64,000 nt of DNA from Ramlibacter agri (GCF_012927085.1 NZ_JABBFX010000001.1:868001-932000), one strand, 5' to 3'. Positions 8,726 to 17,411 are shown, numbered from the stretch's first letter. Notes: generated from the letters alone by a model not told the origin. Translations and numbers: made by a program.

Positions 8726-9304
8726 TCAGGCCCGCACGACGCGACGCGCCAGGGCGGCCCAGCAGCGCAGCGCCGCCCCGTAGGCGGGCAGCAGCGGCTG
8801 CCGCAGCGTTCGCACGACCAGGGCGCCGGCGAGTGCCACGGGCAGCGCCGCGGCCACGTCGAACGGGAAGTGGACGCCCAGGAACACGCGGCTCCAGCCC
8901 ACGAGGAGGCCGAGCGCGAACAAGGCGGGGGACCAGCGGGCCAGCCGCTTGCCGAGCAGCGTAGACCAGGCGAGCGCCCAGAACACCGTCGTGTGGTCGC
9001 TGGGCAGCCCCGGGTCGGCGCTGTGGGCGAGGAACTGCGACCCGAGGTGCAGCATGAAAGGCCGGGGCTCGGGCCAGGCCAGGGCGACGAGCTGGCCGAT
9101 GCCGAGCGCGACGAAGGTGGCCAGGGCGGCTTCCAGCAGGCCCAGGCGCTGCGCCTGGCCACCGCGCAGCCACAGCAGCACCATGCCCACGGGCAGCGCC
9201 CAGATCAGCCACTGCGCGATGGCGAGCGCGAATGCGATGGCGGAGTGGGGCGTCGCGGCGGACGCATTGATGCTTTCGAAAAGTTGGACGTTGTTCAGGA
9301 GCAT
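8726..9304 (-). CDS. PAP2-family phosphatase, undecaprenyl-diphosphatase (BcrC)-like
   Basis: The 192-residue membrane protein has about five hydrophobic helices and the three PAP2 catalytic motifs: EPRPF, PSDH, and SRVFLGVHFPFD (SR-x5-H-x3-D). BcrC-type enzymes dephosphorylate undecaprenyl pyrophosphate to recycle the lipid carrier; related enzymes act on lipid A or phosphatidylglycerol phosphate. The start is set at the ATG giving MLLNNVQLFESI, which matches the BcrC N-terminus; an in-frame ATG 14 codons earlier is possible. A second PAP2 gene lies immediately upstream. Confidence 0.82.
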   Translation of the reverse strand: MLLNNVQLFESINASAATPHSAIAFALAIAQWLIWALPVGMVLLWLRGGQAQRLGLLEAALATFVALGIGQLVALAWPEPRPFMLHLGSQFLAHSADPGLPSDHTTVFWALAWSTLLGKRLARWSPALFALGLLVGWSRVFLGVHFPFDVAAALPVALAGALVVRTLRQPLLPAYGAALRCWAALARRVVRA

Positions 9305-9376
9305 GGGGTCGGGCGCAGGGAGCGGCTCCGGATGATGCGCGCGCATCCTGAGCCCCAGCTGAGGGCCCTGCGCCAG

Positions 9377-9916
9377 CTACCAGACCCGTGCCACGCGCAC
9401 CCAGGCGCCGCCGCCCCCATATCCCACCGAGGCGGTCGTGCGCGGTCCCATCCAGTGCCCGACCAGCATCGCGGAACCTTCACCGATGAGGGCGCCGCCC
9501 ACCACGTCCTTGGCGAAGTGGTGGTGGGTGTTCACGCGGCTCCAGGCGGTGGCGGTGGCCAGCACGTAGAAGGGCACCGACTCCTGCCAGCCATAGCGCT
9601 GGCGGACGAAGCCTGCCGAGGCGAAGACGGCGGAGGTGTGGCCCGAGGGAAAGCCCTCACCCGTGCCGTCCGGCCGCTTGGCGTCGATCACCGGCTTCAG
9701 GATCGCAGTGGTGCCTTGGGACAGCACCAGCGTGTAGCCCAGGCCCTTCAGGCCCTCGGTGTCGTCATGCACCAGGGCCAGGATGGCCGCGCCGGCGGGC
9801 AAGGCGTACTCCATGGCATCGCCGAAGGGGTCGGGCTTGGCCACGGTCTGCGCCTGGGCGCCGAGCGCGCAGCAGGCGAACAGCGCGCAGGCGGCAGCGG
9901 CACGGGCAGGCTTCAT
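9377..9916 (-). CDS. secreted or membrane PAP2-family phosphatase
   Basis: This 179-residue protein has a signal peptide (about residues 1-22, ending ALGAQA) and the full PAP2 motif set: KPVIDAKRPDG (K-x6-RP), PSGHTS, and SRVNTHHHFAKD (SR-x5-H-x3-D). The catalytic domain should act in the periplasm. The start at 9916 is chosen because it begins the signal peptide; a longer frame would run into the promoter region. It is divergent from a two-component operon at 10012, and the shared promoter holds an 11-bp-spaced repeat. Confidence 0.82.
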   Translation of the reverse strand: MKPARAAAACALFACCALGAQAQTVAKPDPFGDAMEYALPAGAAILALVHDDTEGLKGLGYTLVLSQGTTAILKPVIDAKRPDGTGEGFPSGHTSAVFASAGFVRQRYGWQESVPFYVLATATAWSRVNTHHHFAKDVVGGALIGEGSAMLVGHWMGPRTTASVGYGGGGAWVRVARVW

Positions 9917-9941
9917 GCGGCGGCACTGTAGAGGCGCGGGC

Positions 9942-9958
9942 GTTAAGAACGCGTAAAC
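9942..9958. promoter_or_regulatory. candidate OmpR-family (PmrA/PhoP-like) direct-repeat box
   Basis: The sequence GTTAAG-N5-GTAAAC has two six-base half-sites spaced 11 bp apart, the arrangement bound by OmpR-family dimers. It lies between the divergent PAP2 gene (start 9916) and the response regulator gene (start 10012), where it could control both. This is a pattern match by eye, not a tested site. Confidence 0.35.
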
Positions 9959-10011
9959 GCCGCGCGGCCGCCGTATCATGGCCCGCTGCGCCAGCAACGA
10001 GGAGGCGAACC

Positions 10012-10743
10012 ATGCAGACCGCCCAGCAGGCGGCCGGGCCCGCGCCGCAGGTCCTGGTGATCGAGGACAACGCCGACATCCTGGCCAATGTGTACGGCTT
10101 CCTCGAGCCGATGGGTTACGCCATCGATTCCGCTCGCACCGGGCCCGCCGGCCTGCGTGCCGCCGCGGCGCAGGCGTACGACGTGATCGTGCTGGACCTG
10201 ATGCTCCCGGGCCAGGACGGCCTGGAAGTCTGCCGCGAGCTGCGCCAGCGCCTGCGTGTGGCCACGCCGATCCTGATGCTCACTGCGCGCGACACCGAGC
10301 GCGACAAGCTGGCCGGCTTCGAGGCCGGCGCCGACGATTACCTGGTCAAGCCCTTCTCGCTGGCCGAACTCGACGCGCGGCTGCGCGCGCTGCACCGGCG
10401 GGCGCGCGGCCTGCACGTGGCCTGCGTGCTCGCCACGGCCGGCGTGCAGCTCGATCCCGGCACCTTCCAGGCCAGCCGCGAAGGCGTGCCGCTGCGCCTG
10501 ACGCCCACCGGGCTGAAGCTGCTGGCGGCGCTGCTGCGCGCGGCGCCGCGCGTGGTGACCCGCGCCGAGCTGGAGCGCGAACTGTGGGGCGACAGCCCGC
10601 CGGCCAGCGACGCCTTGCGTACGCACATGCATGCCTTGCGCGCGGCGCTGGACAAGCCCTTCGCCGCGCCGGTGCTGCACACGCTGCCCGGCATCGGCTA
10701 CTGGCTGGCCGCGGCGGGGGAGGGCGCGCCGCATGCCAGCTGA
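10012..10743 (+). CDS. OmpR-family response regulator
   Basis: The 243-residue protein starts with a receiver (VIEDNADILANV, phosphorylation site in VIVLDLMLPGQDG, lysine in LVKPFSLAEL). It ends with a winged-helix domain (LTPTGLKLLAALLRAAPRVV; HALRAALDKP..VLHTLPGIGYWLA). A strong GAGGAGG ribosome site precedes the ATG. The kinase gene overlaps its 3' end by 11 bp. It is divergent from a PAP2 phosphatase gene. Confidence 0.92.
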   Translation: MQTAQQAAGPAPQVLVIEDNADILANVYGFLEPMGYAIDSARTGPAGLRAAAAQAYDVIVLDLMLPGQDGLEVCRELRQRLRVATPILMLTARDTERDKLAGFEAGADDYLVKPFSLAELDARLRALHRRARGLHVACVLATAGVQLDPGTFQASREGVPLRLTPTGLKLLAALLRAAPRVVTRAELERELWGDSPPASDALRTHMHALRAALDKPFAAPVLHTLPGIGYWLAAAGEGAPHAS

Positions 10744-11965
10744 AGGCATGCTGCGGCGGCGCATCGTGCGCGCCTGCCTGGTGCTGGCCGCCGTGCTGTG
10801 CGCCGTCTATGCCGCGGTCATCGTCACCAGCATGATGGTGATCGAGGACCGGCTGCTGAACGACCGGCTGGACGAGGCGGCCGACCAACTGATCACGAAC
10901 CACCTGCAGGGCTTCCGCGGCGAGGTGCCCGGCGACCCGCGCGTGTACGAGGGCGCGGCCATCCCCCCGCAATGGCGTGATCTGCCAGTGGGCATGCACG
11001 AGGTGGACGAGGGCAAGCGCGTGCTGCACGTGCTGGTGCGCGAACGCGCCGGCCGCCGCTTCGCCGTGGTCGATGACGAAAGCGATTTCGAAGAGCTCGA
11101 GGCGCTGGTGTGGAGCGCCGTGGCCGCCGCCTTCGTGCTGTGCATGGGGCTGGCCGTGGTGCTGGGGCGCATGACAGCCACGCGCGTGATCCAGCCCGTG
11201 GTGGCCCTGGCGGACGCGGTGCGCGAAGGCCGGCTGGCGGACGATGCGCCGGCGCTCGGGGCGGCCGACGAAGTGGGCGTGCTGGCGCGGGCGCTGGCAG
11301 CGCACCAGCAGCAGATGCAGCGCTTCCTGGCGCGCGAGCAGCTGTTCACCGGCGACGTCAGCCACGAGCTGCGCACGCCGCTCACCGTCATCCTCGGCGC
11401 GGCGGAAGTGCTGCAGGCGCGGCTGGCCGACCGGCCCGATCTGCTGCCAGCCGTGGAGCGGATCCGGCGCACCGCCGTCGAGACGGCCGATCGCGTCGCC
11501 GCCTTGCTCCTGCTGTCGCGCGCGCCCGAGGCGCTGGACGCGCCGAGCGTGGAACTGCTGCCGCTGGTGCAGCGCGAGATGGAACGCTGCCGGCCGCTGC
11601 TGCAGGGCAAGCCCGTGCAGCTGCAGCTTCAGGTGGAGCACGAGGAGCGCGTGGCGGGGCGGCCGGAGCTGATCGCCATCGCGCTCGGCAACCTGATCCG
11701 CAATGCCTGCCAGTTCACCGAACAGGGCCGCGTGCAGGTGACGCTGGAGCGCGGGCGCATCCTGGTCAGCGACTCGGGTCCGGGCGTGCCGGAGGCGATC
11801 CGCAGCCAGGTGTTCGAGCGCTTCGTCCGCGCTGACACCAGCGTGCCCGGAACCGGGCTCGGGCTGGCGATCGTGCAGCGCGTGTGCGCGCACCTGGGGT
11901 GGTCGATCACGCTGAGCGCATCGGACGTGGGTGGCTGCTGCTTCGAGATCGGGCTGGCCCCGTAA
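10733..11965 (+). CDS. sensor histidine kinase
   Basis: The 410-residue kinase has two transmembrane helices (about 11-33 and 122-143), a short periplasmic domain of about 85 residues, HAMP-like sequence, an H-box (FTGDVSHELRTPLTVILGAA) and a catalytic domain with NLIRNACQFT, DSGPGVP and GTGLGLAIV boxes. The ATG at 10733 sits inside the end of the regulator gene, giving an 11-bp overlap and coupled translation; the longer upstream frame is a shadow. A perfect hairpin terminator follows 5 bp after the stop. Confidence 0.92.
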   Translation: MPAEGMLRRRIVRACLVLAAVLCAVYAAVIVTSMMVIEDRLLNDRLDEAADQLITNHLQGFRGEVPGDPRVYEGAAIPPQWRDLPVGMHEVDEGKRVLHVLVRERAGRRFAVVDDESDFEELEALVWSAVAAAFVLCMGLAVVLGRMTATRVIQPVVALADAVREGRLADDAPALGAADEVGVLARALAAHQQQMQRFLAREQLFTGDVSHELRTPLTVILGAAEVLQARLADRPDLLPAVERIRRTAVETADRVAALLLLSRAPEALDAPSVELLPLVQREMERCRPLLQGKPVQLQLQVEHEERVAGRPELIAIALGNLIRNACQFTEQGRVQVTLERGRILVSDSGPGVPEAIRSQVFERFVRADTSVPGTGLGLAIVQRVCAHLGWSITLSASDVGGCCFEIGLAP

Positions 11966-11970
11966 ATGGA

Positions 11971-11993
11971 AGAGAGGGCCGACGGCCCTCTCT
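11971..11993. terminator. bidirectional hairpin terminator
   Basis: A perfect 10-bp stem (AGAGAGGGCC with GGCCCTCTCT) encloses a 3-base GAC loop, followed by TTCGTTC. It lies between the end of the kinase gene and the convergent small exported-protein gene and could end transcription from both sides. Confidence 0.75.
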
Positions 11994-12016
11994 TTCGTTC
12001 CTTGCGCTTGCGGCGC

Positions 12017-12373
12017 TCAGTTGCGGTCGCGGCGCGCCTTCTTGGTCGTGCTGGAGCTGGAGCCGGCGCTGTGGTCCGAAGCCATCGCGCTGTTGCTGGA
12101 GCCCATCTTGCTGGAGCTCATGTCCGGGTTCGTGCCGCTGGCGTTGCTGCTGGCCGTCGTGCCGCTGCTGGCATTGGCGCCCATGGTGTTCGTGTCGTTC
12201 GCGGTCGTGCCGTTGTTCATGGCGGTGCTGCCGGTGGTGGCGGGCGTGTTCGCCGTCGTGGCCGTGCCCGTGGTCGAGCCGTAGTTGTTCGAGGTCTGCG
12301 CGAACGCGACGCCGCCCAAGGCCAGCACCGCGGTGGCGGACAGGATGGACACGATGTGCTTGGAGGATTTCAT
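12017..12373 (-). CDS. small exported Ser/Thr/Asn/Ala-rich protein of unknown function
   Basis: The 118-residue product has a clear signal peptide (residues 1-25, VLALGGVAFA-QTSNN). After it, the mature chain is almost wholly Ser, Thr, Asn, Ala, Gly and Met in loose TTxNT and SSNSxA repeats, ending in a basic KKARRDRN tail. No domain is recognisable and the mature part is probably disordered. The start at 12373 follows an AGGAAAG ribosome site; the longer frame is not needed. Similar low-complexity secreted proteins occur in Burkholderiales, but no function is known to me. Confidence 0.72.
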   Translation of the reverse strand: MKSSKHIVSILSATAVLALGGVAFAQTSNNYGSTTGTATTANTPATTGSTAMNNGTTANDTNTMGANASSGTTASSNASGTNPDMSSSKMGSSNSAMASDHSAGSSSSTTKKARRDRN

Positions 12374-12499
12374 GGGTCTTTCCTTTCCTGGTTTCAACAG
12401 GTCGAACATAGGGAAGGAATCCATGGCCGCCAAGTACGCGGACCGGCGCGCCGGGGGTAGGACCGCGCCTCGCACGGCGCCCGTGCCTCAGGTGCGCAA

Positions 12500-14113
12500 T
12501 TACAGCTGGCGCAGCTTGAAGCGCTGCAGCTTGCCCGTCTCCGTGCGCGGCAGCGCGGTGACGAACTCGATCTCGCGCGGGTACTTGAACGGTGCGATCG
12601 ACGCCTTCACGTGGTCCTGCAGCGCCTTGATCATCGCCGCGTCGCCGGCATGGCCCGGCCGCAGCACGCAGTAGGCCTTGACGATCATGCCGCGCTCCTC
12701 GTCGAGCTTGCCGATCACGCCGCACTCGGCGACGGCGGGGTGCTTCAGCAGCGCGTCCTCCACCTCCGGGCCGCCCACGTTGTAGCCGGCCGTGATGATC
12801 ATGTCGTCGGCGCGGGCCTGGTAGAAGAAGTAGCCGTCGTCGTCCTGCAGGAAGGCGTCGCCGGGATAGTTCCAGCCGTCCTTGACGTAGTTGGACTGGC
12901 GCGCGTCGTCCAGGTACTTGCAGCCGGTGGGGCCGATCACGGCCAGCTTGCCAACGGTGCCGCGTGGCACTTCGCGGCCGTCGTCGTCCACCACCTTCGC
13001 GCTGTAGCCCGGCACGGCCTTGCCGATGGCGCCGCGCCGCACTTCCGCGCCGGCGGAGGAGATGAAGATGTGGAACATCTCGGTGGCGCCGATGCCATCG
13101 AGCATCTCGATGCCGGTGGCCTGCTTCCACAGCTGCCGCGTGGCATCGGGCAGGCTCTCGCCGGCGCTGACGCAGGCGCGCAGCTTGCCGATGCCGAGGT
13201 CGCGCGCGAAAGGCGCGGCCAGGCGGTAGAAGGTGGGCGCGGTGTAGCAAATGGTGGCGCCGGCTTCCTGGATCGTGCGCACCAGCGACTCCGGCGTGTA
13301 CGGGCCTTCGGGGAAGTAGACGGAGGCGCCCGCATACATCGGGAACACCAGCATGCCGCCCAGGCCGAAGGTGAAGGCGAGCGGCGGCGTGCCGACGACG
13401 ACGTCTTCCGGCGTCGCCTGGAGCAGGTGGCGCGGCCAGGCTTCGCAGGCGGCCAGCACGTCGCGGTGCGTGTGCACGGCGGCCTTGGGCTTGCCGGTGG
13501 TGCCGGAGGTGAAGGCCATCAGCGCGATGTCTTCCGCTGCGGTGGGGCAAGCTTCGAAGTCGCCTTCCTTCTGCGCCGAGCGCACGGCCAGCGAACCGGG
13601 CTCGTTGGGCGCGTTGAAGGGGACCACGGTCTGCAGCACCGGGCGGTCCTGGCGCGCGAGCTCCAGTTCCTCCAGCAGCTTGCTGTCGCACAGGGCCAGC
13701 GTGGGCTGGGCCTTGTCGATGATGTCGCCCAGCTCGCGGGCGCGCAGCAGCGGCATGGTGGCCACGGCTACGCCGCCGGCCTTGACCACGGCCAGCCAGG
13801 CCAGCGCCATGCCGATGGAGTTGCCGCCGCGCAGCAGCACGCGGTTGCCGGGCACCATGCGGAGGTCCTCCACCAGCACGCGGCAGATGCGGTCCACGCG
13901 GTCGCGTACGTCGGCGTAGCTGAGGGTGATGCGGGGCGAGCGCAGCAGCGGGCGCTCACCCCAGCCCTTGTCGGCGGCACGGTCCAGGAGCTCGTGGACG
14001 GCGTTCAGCTGCGCGGGGAACTGCAGCTCCGGCCGGTCGAAACGCAGCAGGGGCAGGGCTTCCGGCGCCGGCAGCCGGTCGTGGACGAAGCGGTCGGTCT
14101 GCGCGGACGTCAT
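12500..14113 (-). CDS. benzoate-CoA ligase family enzyme, probably 2-aminobenzoate-CoA ligase
   Basis: This 537-residue ANL-superfamily ligase has the AMP-binding P-loop (LMAFTSGTTGKPKAAVHTH), the GIGATEMFHIF adenylate motif, DDMIITAGYNVGG at the hinge, and the catalytic lysine region RTETGKLQRFKLRQL. The GATEMFHIF signature and length fit the benzoate/2-aminobenzoate-CoA ligase group, which activates aromatic acids with ATP and CoA. The start at 14113 overlaps the marR stop (ATGA). MarR repressors often respond to the acid or its CoA ester, so local control is likely. The exact substrate is inferred. Confidence 0.8.
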   Translation of the reverse strand: MTSAQTDRFVHDRLPAPEALPLLRFDRPELQFPAQLNAVHELLDRAADKGWGERPLLRSPRITLSYADVRDRVDRICRVLVEDLRMVPGNRVLLRGGNSIGMALAWLAVVKAGGVAVATMPLLRARELGDIIDKAQPTLALCDSKLLEELELARQDRPVLQTVVPFNAPNEPGSLAVRSAQKEGDFEACPTAAEDIALMAFTSGTTGKPKAAVHTHRDVLAACEAWPRHLLQATPEDVVVGTPPLAFTFGLGGMLVFPMYAGASVYFPEGPYTPESLVRTIQEAGATICYTAPTFYRLAAPFARDLGIGKLRACVSAGESLPDATRQLWKQATGIEMLDGIGATEMFHIFISSAGAEVRRGAIGKAVPGYSAKVVDDDGREVPRGTVGKLAVIGPTGCKYLDDARQSNYVKDGWNYPGDAFLQDDDGYFFYQARADDMIITAGYNVGGPEVEDALLKHPAVAECGVIGKLDEERGMIVKAYCVLRPGHAGDAAMIKALQDHVKASIAPFKYPREIEFVTALPRTETGKLQRFKLRQL

Positions 14114-14586
14114 GCAGCGCTCTCCTGGCGGGTGCTGGCGTGGTCCTTGACCTTGCCGAGCAGCTTGTGCAGCGTGCCGATGTCCTTCTCGTTCAGCGAG
14201 GAGAAGGCCTCGACGATCCAGTCCTCGTGCTGGCGGGCCATGTCGTTGAACAACTTGCGGCCCTTGGGCGTGAGGCGCACCCGGTAGGCGCGGCGGTCGC
14301 CCTCGACGTCGATGCGCTCGACCAGGCCTTCGGTGACCAGCTGGTCGGTGATGCCCGTGACGTTGCCGCCCGTGACCATCATGCGGCGCGACAGCTCGTT
14401 CATCTTCAGGCCGGCGGGCGCGCGTTCCAGCTGCGCCATCAGGTCGAAGCGGGGAAGCGTCGTGTCGAAACGCTCGCGCAGGAGAGTGCGTACCTGCTTT
14501 TCCACCAGCTGCGTGCACGTCAGCAGCCGCAGCCACAGGCGCAGCGCCTCCGGGTGCTCGCTGTGGGCGCGGGCTTCGAGGTCCAT
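14110..14586 (-). CDS. MarR-family transcriptional regulator
   Basis: The 158-residue protein has a central winged helix-turn-helix (LKMNELSRRMMVTGGNVTGITDQLVTEGLVER) and the wing DGDRRAYRVRLTPKGRKLF-like sequence of MarR proteins. The ATG at 14586 follows an AAAGGACGG ribosome site. The stop overlaps the ligase start by 4 bp, so regulator and ligase form one operon. A small inverted repeat lies just upstream and may be its own operator. Confidence 0.87.
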   Translation of the reverse strand: MDLEARAHSEHPEALRLWLRLLTCTQLVEKQVRTLLRERFDTTLPRFDLMAQLERAPAGLKMNELSRRMMVTGGNVTGITDQLVTEGLVERIDVEGDRRAYRVRLTPKGRKLFNDMARQHEDWIVEAFSSLNEKDIGTLHKLLGKVKDHASTRQESAA

Positions 14587-14608
14587 GGAGCCGTCCTTTC
14601 GATTCTGT

Positions 14609-14621
14609 CTAAATAGTTTAG
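14609..14621. promoter_or_regulatory. candidate MarR operator
   Basis: CTAAA-tag-TTTAG is a 5-bp-arm inverted repeat, 23 bp upstream of the marR start and inside the divergent promoter region shared with the fatty-acid synthase gene. MarR dimers bind AT-rich palindromes of this kind. Short arms make this tentative. Confidence 0.35.
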
Positions 14622-14736
14622 GGTTAAAGCAATCGCGCTGCAACCGGGGCTTCCTGACGGGGCGATCAGCCTCTCGCGGCGCCGTCCTACACCCCCGTCA
14701 TTGACGCGGCAATTCACGGTCCGCAAGAATGGAGCG

Positions 14737-15999
14737 ATGGAACCGCTTGTCCAGAAGATCGAGGCGCAGATTGCGAAACTGCCGGTCACGTTGGCAGTGA
14801 CCCTCCCCGGCGGCCGCCGCATCGGCCCGGAAACAGCCGCCGTCCGGCTGGAGTTCCAGGACTGGTCCGGGCTCGCCACCTTGGCGGCCGGCCAGATCGG
14901 GACCGTCGGCGAAGACTACGTCGAAAAGCGGCTGAAGCTCGAAGGCCGCATGCGCGACATCATGGCCGCCGCCGCGGAACTGCTGCCGGGCAGCCCGGTG
15001 CAGAGCGACACCAGCTGGTGGACGCAGATGTTCCGCCGCGCCAGGTCGCTCGCCCAGCACACGCAGCAGAAGGACGCCGAGCAGATCCGCTTCCACTACG
15101 ACGTGTCGGACGACTTCTACGCGCTCTGGCTGGACCCGCGGCGCGTCTACTCCTGCGCCTACTACCGCGAGCCGGACTTCTCGCTGGCGCAGGCCCAGGA
15201 GGCGAAGCTGGACCACATCTGCCGCAAGCTGATGCTGCGGTCCGGCGAGCGCTTCCTCGATTGCGGCGCCGGCTGGGGCGGGCTGCTGCTGTGGGCGGCG
15301 GAGCACTACGGCGTGGACGCGACCGGCATCACGCTGTCGCGCAACCAGCATGCCCACGTGAACCGCCTGATCGAGCAGAAGGGCCTGCAGGGCCGCGTGC
15401 GCATGCTGCTGCAGGATTACCGCGACCTGCCCGAGGGCCAGGCCTTCGACAAGATCGCCTCGGTCGGCATGTTCGAGCACGTGGGCCAGGTCAACATGCC
15501 CGCCTACTTCGGCAAGCTCTATCGCCTGCTGAAGCCGGGCGGGCTGGTCATGAACCACGGCATCACCGCCGGCGGCCTGGACCCGGGCGGGCTGGGCAGC
15601 GGCATGGGCGAGTTCATCGGCAAGTACATCTTCCCCGGCGGCGAGCTGCTGCATCCCAGCCTGGTCCTGCGCGACATGGCCGTGGGCGGGCTGGAGATGG
15701 TGGACACCGAGAACCTGCGGCCGCACTACGCGCGGACGCTGTGGGCCTGGTCCGATGCGCTCGAAGCGCAGCTGGATGAAGCGAGGGCGGTGCTGGAGCG
15801 CACGCATGGCACCGAGGGCGCGGGCACGGTGCTGCGTGCCTATCGCATGTACCTGGCGGGTTGCGCGATGTGCTTCGAGCGCGGCTGGATCGCGCTGCAC
15901 CAGATCCTGGCCACCCGGCCTGATGGGGACATGCACAGCGGCACGATCCGGGGCGCACAATCGGCGTACCCCTTCAACCGCGACTACATCTACCGCTGA
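14737..15999 (+). CDS. cfa: cyclopropane-fatty-acyl-phospholipid synthase (CFA synthase family)
   Basis: The 420-residue enzyme has the SAM-dependent CFA synthase layout: an N-terminal domain of about 120 residues, then HYDVSDDFYALWLDPRRVYSCAYY, the SAM-binding motif FLDCGAGWGGLLLWAAEHYG, ITLSRNQ, and FDKIASVGMFEHVG. It transfers methylene from SAM to unsaturated phospholipid acyl chains. The ATG at 14737 is preferred; a TTG at 14701 in frame is possible because the GGAG is only two bases from this ATG. The stop overlaps the next start (TGATG). Confidence 0.88.
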   Translation: MEPLVQKIEAQIAKLPVTLAVTLPGGRRIGPETAAVRLEFQDWSGLATLAAGQIGTVGEDYVEKRLKLEGRMRDIMAAAAELLPGSPVQSDTSWWTQMFRRARSLAQHTQQKDAEQIRFHYDVSDDFYALWLDPRRVYSCAYYREPDFSLAQAQEAKLDHICRKLMLRSGERFLDCGAGWGGLLLWAAEHYGVDATGITLSRNQHAHVNRLIEQKGLQGRVRMLLQDYRDLPEGQAFDKIASVGMFEHVGQVNMPAYFGKLYRLLKPGGLVMNHGITAGGLDPGGLGSGMGEFIGKYIFPGGELLHPSLVLRDMAVGGLEMVDTENLRPHYARTLWAWSDALEAQLDEARAVLERTHGTEGAGTVLRAYRMYLAGCAMCFERGWIALHQILATRPDGDMHSGTIRGAQSAYPFNRDYIYR

Positions 16000-16334
16000 T
16001 GCTCTACAAGTTCAAGTCCAAGGCCGCCGGCGACCTGATCATGCTGGAGCCGAACGGCCGCCGCGTGCTCGAGATCGTCGGCAAGGATCCCGGGCCGCAG
16101 GGCATCATCCAGGTCACCGAGATGCCCGGCGCCATCCAGAAGCTGGAAGACACGATCACGCGCGAGGAGGCCGAGCAGAAGGCCGCCGTCGAGGAAGCGC
16201 GGTCTAAGGGCCAGGTGCCGCCCAGCCTCAGCGCGATCTCGCTGCGCCAGCGGGCCCTGCCCTTCATCGACATGCTCAAGCGCTGCCAGCAGGAAGGCAA
16301 GGACATCGTCTGGGGCGACGTCAGCCCGCCCTGA
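15999..16334 (+). CDS. DUF1840 domain-containing protein
   Basis: The 111-residue soluble protein spans a complete DUF1840 domain: MLYKFKSKAAGDLIMLEPNGRRVLEIVGKD at the start, a charged middle helix, and SLRQRALPFIDMLKRCQQEGKDIVWGD at the end. The family is common in betaproteobacteria and has no known function. It is translationally coupled to the CFA synthase by a 1-bp overlap, which hints at a shared role in membrane lipid modification or stress; this is inference. Confidence 0.85.
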   Translation: MLYKFKSKAAGDLIMLEPNGRRVLEIVGKDPGPQGIIQVTEMPGAIQKLEDTITREEAEQKAAVEEARSKGQVPPSLSAISLRQRALPFIDMLKRCQQEGKDIVWGDVSPP

Positions 16335-16337
16335 CGG

Positions 16338-17336
16338 TCAGTCCACCTTCGCGCCGGAGGCCTTCACCACCGGCTGCCACTTCTTCAGTTCCGAGTCGAT
16401 CAGCCGCGCGAACTCCTGCGGCGTGTTGCCGCTGGGAATGGCGCCTTGCGACAGCAGGCGCTCCTTCATCTGCGGCGTGGCGAGCGCCTTCGCCGTTTCC
16501 TGCTGCACGCGGTTGACGATGTCCATCGGCGTGCCGGCCGGCGCCAGCAGGCCGAACCAGGAACTCGCTTCGAAGCCCTTCAGGTTGCCGGCCTCCGCCA
16601 CCGTCGGCACGCCAGGCAGCGCCGCCGAAGGTTGCGCGCTGGTGACGGCCAGCGCCTTCAGCTTGCCGGACTTGATGTGCGGCATGGCCGAAGGCAGGTT
16701 GTCGAACATCACGTCCATGTCGCCGGACATCAGGCTGAAGAGCGCCGGGTTGGAGCCGCCGAAGGGAAAGTGCGTCATGTAGACGCCGGCCTGCACCTTG
16801 AACAGCTCGCCGGCGAGGTGGATCGAGGTGCCGTTGCCGCTGGAGGCCATGTTCAGCTTGCCCGGGTTGGCCTTGGCGTACTTGATGAAGTCAGCGACGT
16901 TGTGGATGCCGCGCGCCTGCGCCTTCTCCGCGTTCACCACCATCACGTTGGGCACGCCGGCCACCAGCGTGATCGGCTGGAAGTCCTTCTGCGGGTCGAA
17001 GGGCATCCTGGTGTACAGCCACTTGTTGATCGACTGCGTGCCGACGGTTCCCATCAGCAATGTGTAGCCGTCCGGCTGGGCCTTGGCCACCAGGTCGGCG
17101 CCGATGTTGCCCCCGGCGCCCGGCTTGTTGTCGACGATGAAGGACTGGCCGAAGGACTTCGTCAGTTCCTGGGCGACCGCGCGCGCCAGGATGTCGGTGG
17201 TGCCGCCGGCAGCGAAGGGCACGACGATGCGCACCGGCTTGGTCGGCCAGTTGCTCTGCGCGGCGGCCGCCAGCGGCAGCGCGCAGGCCAGGGCCAGCAG
17301 CCAACGGCGGCGGAAGGGAAGGGCGGAACGGCTCAC
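16338..17336 (-). CDS. Bug/TctC-family periplasmic binding protein
   Basis: The 332-residue protein has a signal peptide (about 1-26, ending AAAQS) and the Bug family pattern: [48 protein letters not shown], and PDGYTLLMG. Bug proteins bind carboxylates or aromatic acids for tripartite tricarboxylate transporters. No TctA or TctB gene is nearby, so it is one of the many orphan Bug proteins typical of Burkholderiales. It is convergent with the DUF1840 gene (3 bp gap). Confidence 0.92.
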   Translation of the reverse strand: MSRSALPFRRRWLLALACALPLAAAAQSNWPTKPVRIVVPFAAGGTTDILARAVAQELTKSFGQSFIVDNKPGAGGNIGADLVAKAQPDGYTLLMGTVGTQSINKWLYTRMPFDPQKDFQPITLVAGVPNVMVVNAEKAQARGIHNVADFIKYAKANPGKLNMASSGNGTSIHLAGELFKVQAGVYMTHFPFGGSNPALFSLMSGDMDVMFDNLPSAMPHIKSGKLKALAVTSAQPSAALPGVPTVAEAGNLKGFEASSWFGLLAPAGTPMDIVNRVQQETAKALATPQMKERLLSQGAIPSGNTPQEFARLIDSELKKWQPVVKASGAKVD

Positions 17337-17366
17337 GGTCTTTGGTCTCCTGGATTCGAATGCGAC

Positions 17367-17385
17367 AAAGCCGCCCGCAGGCGGC
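17367..17385 (-). terminator. hairpin terminator between two Bug genes
   Basis: On the minus strand GCCGCC-TGCG-GGCGGC is followed by TTTG. It sits downstream of the gene ending at 17412 and upstream of the next Bug gene. The 6-bp stem is perfect but the U-tract is only three bases. Confidence 0.5.
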
Positions 17386-17411
17386 CTTGCCCTGTGAGAG
17401 CTGCGGGCAGC

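Noticed and set aside
12472..12486. Hairpin GCACGG-CGC-CCGTGC downstream of the CoA ligase gene
   Set aside because: Six-bp stem with no T-run on either strand; too weak to call a terminator in a GC-rich genome.
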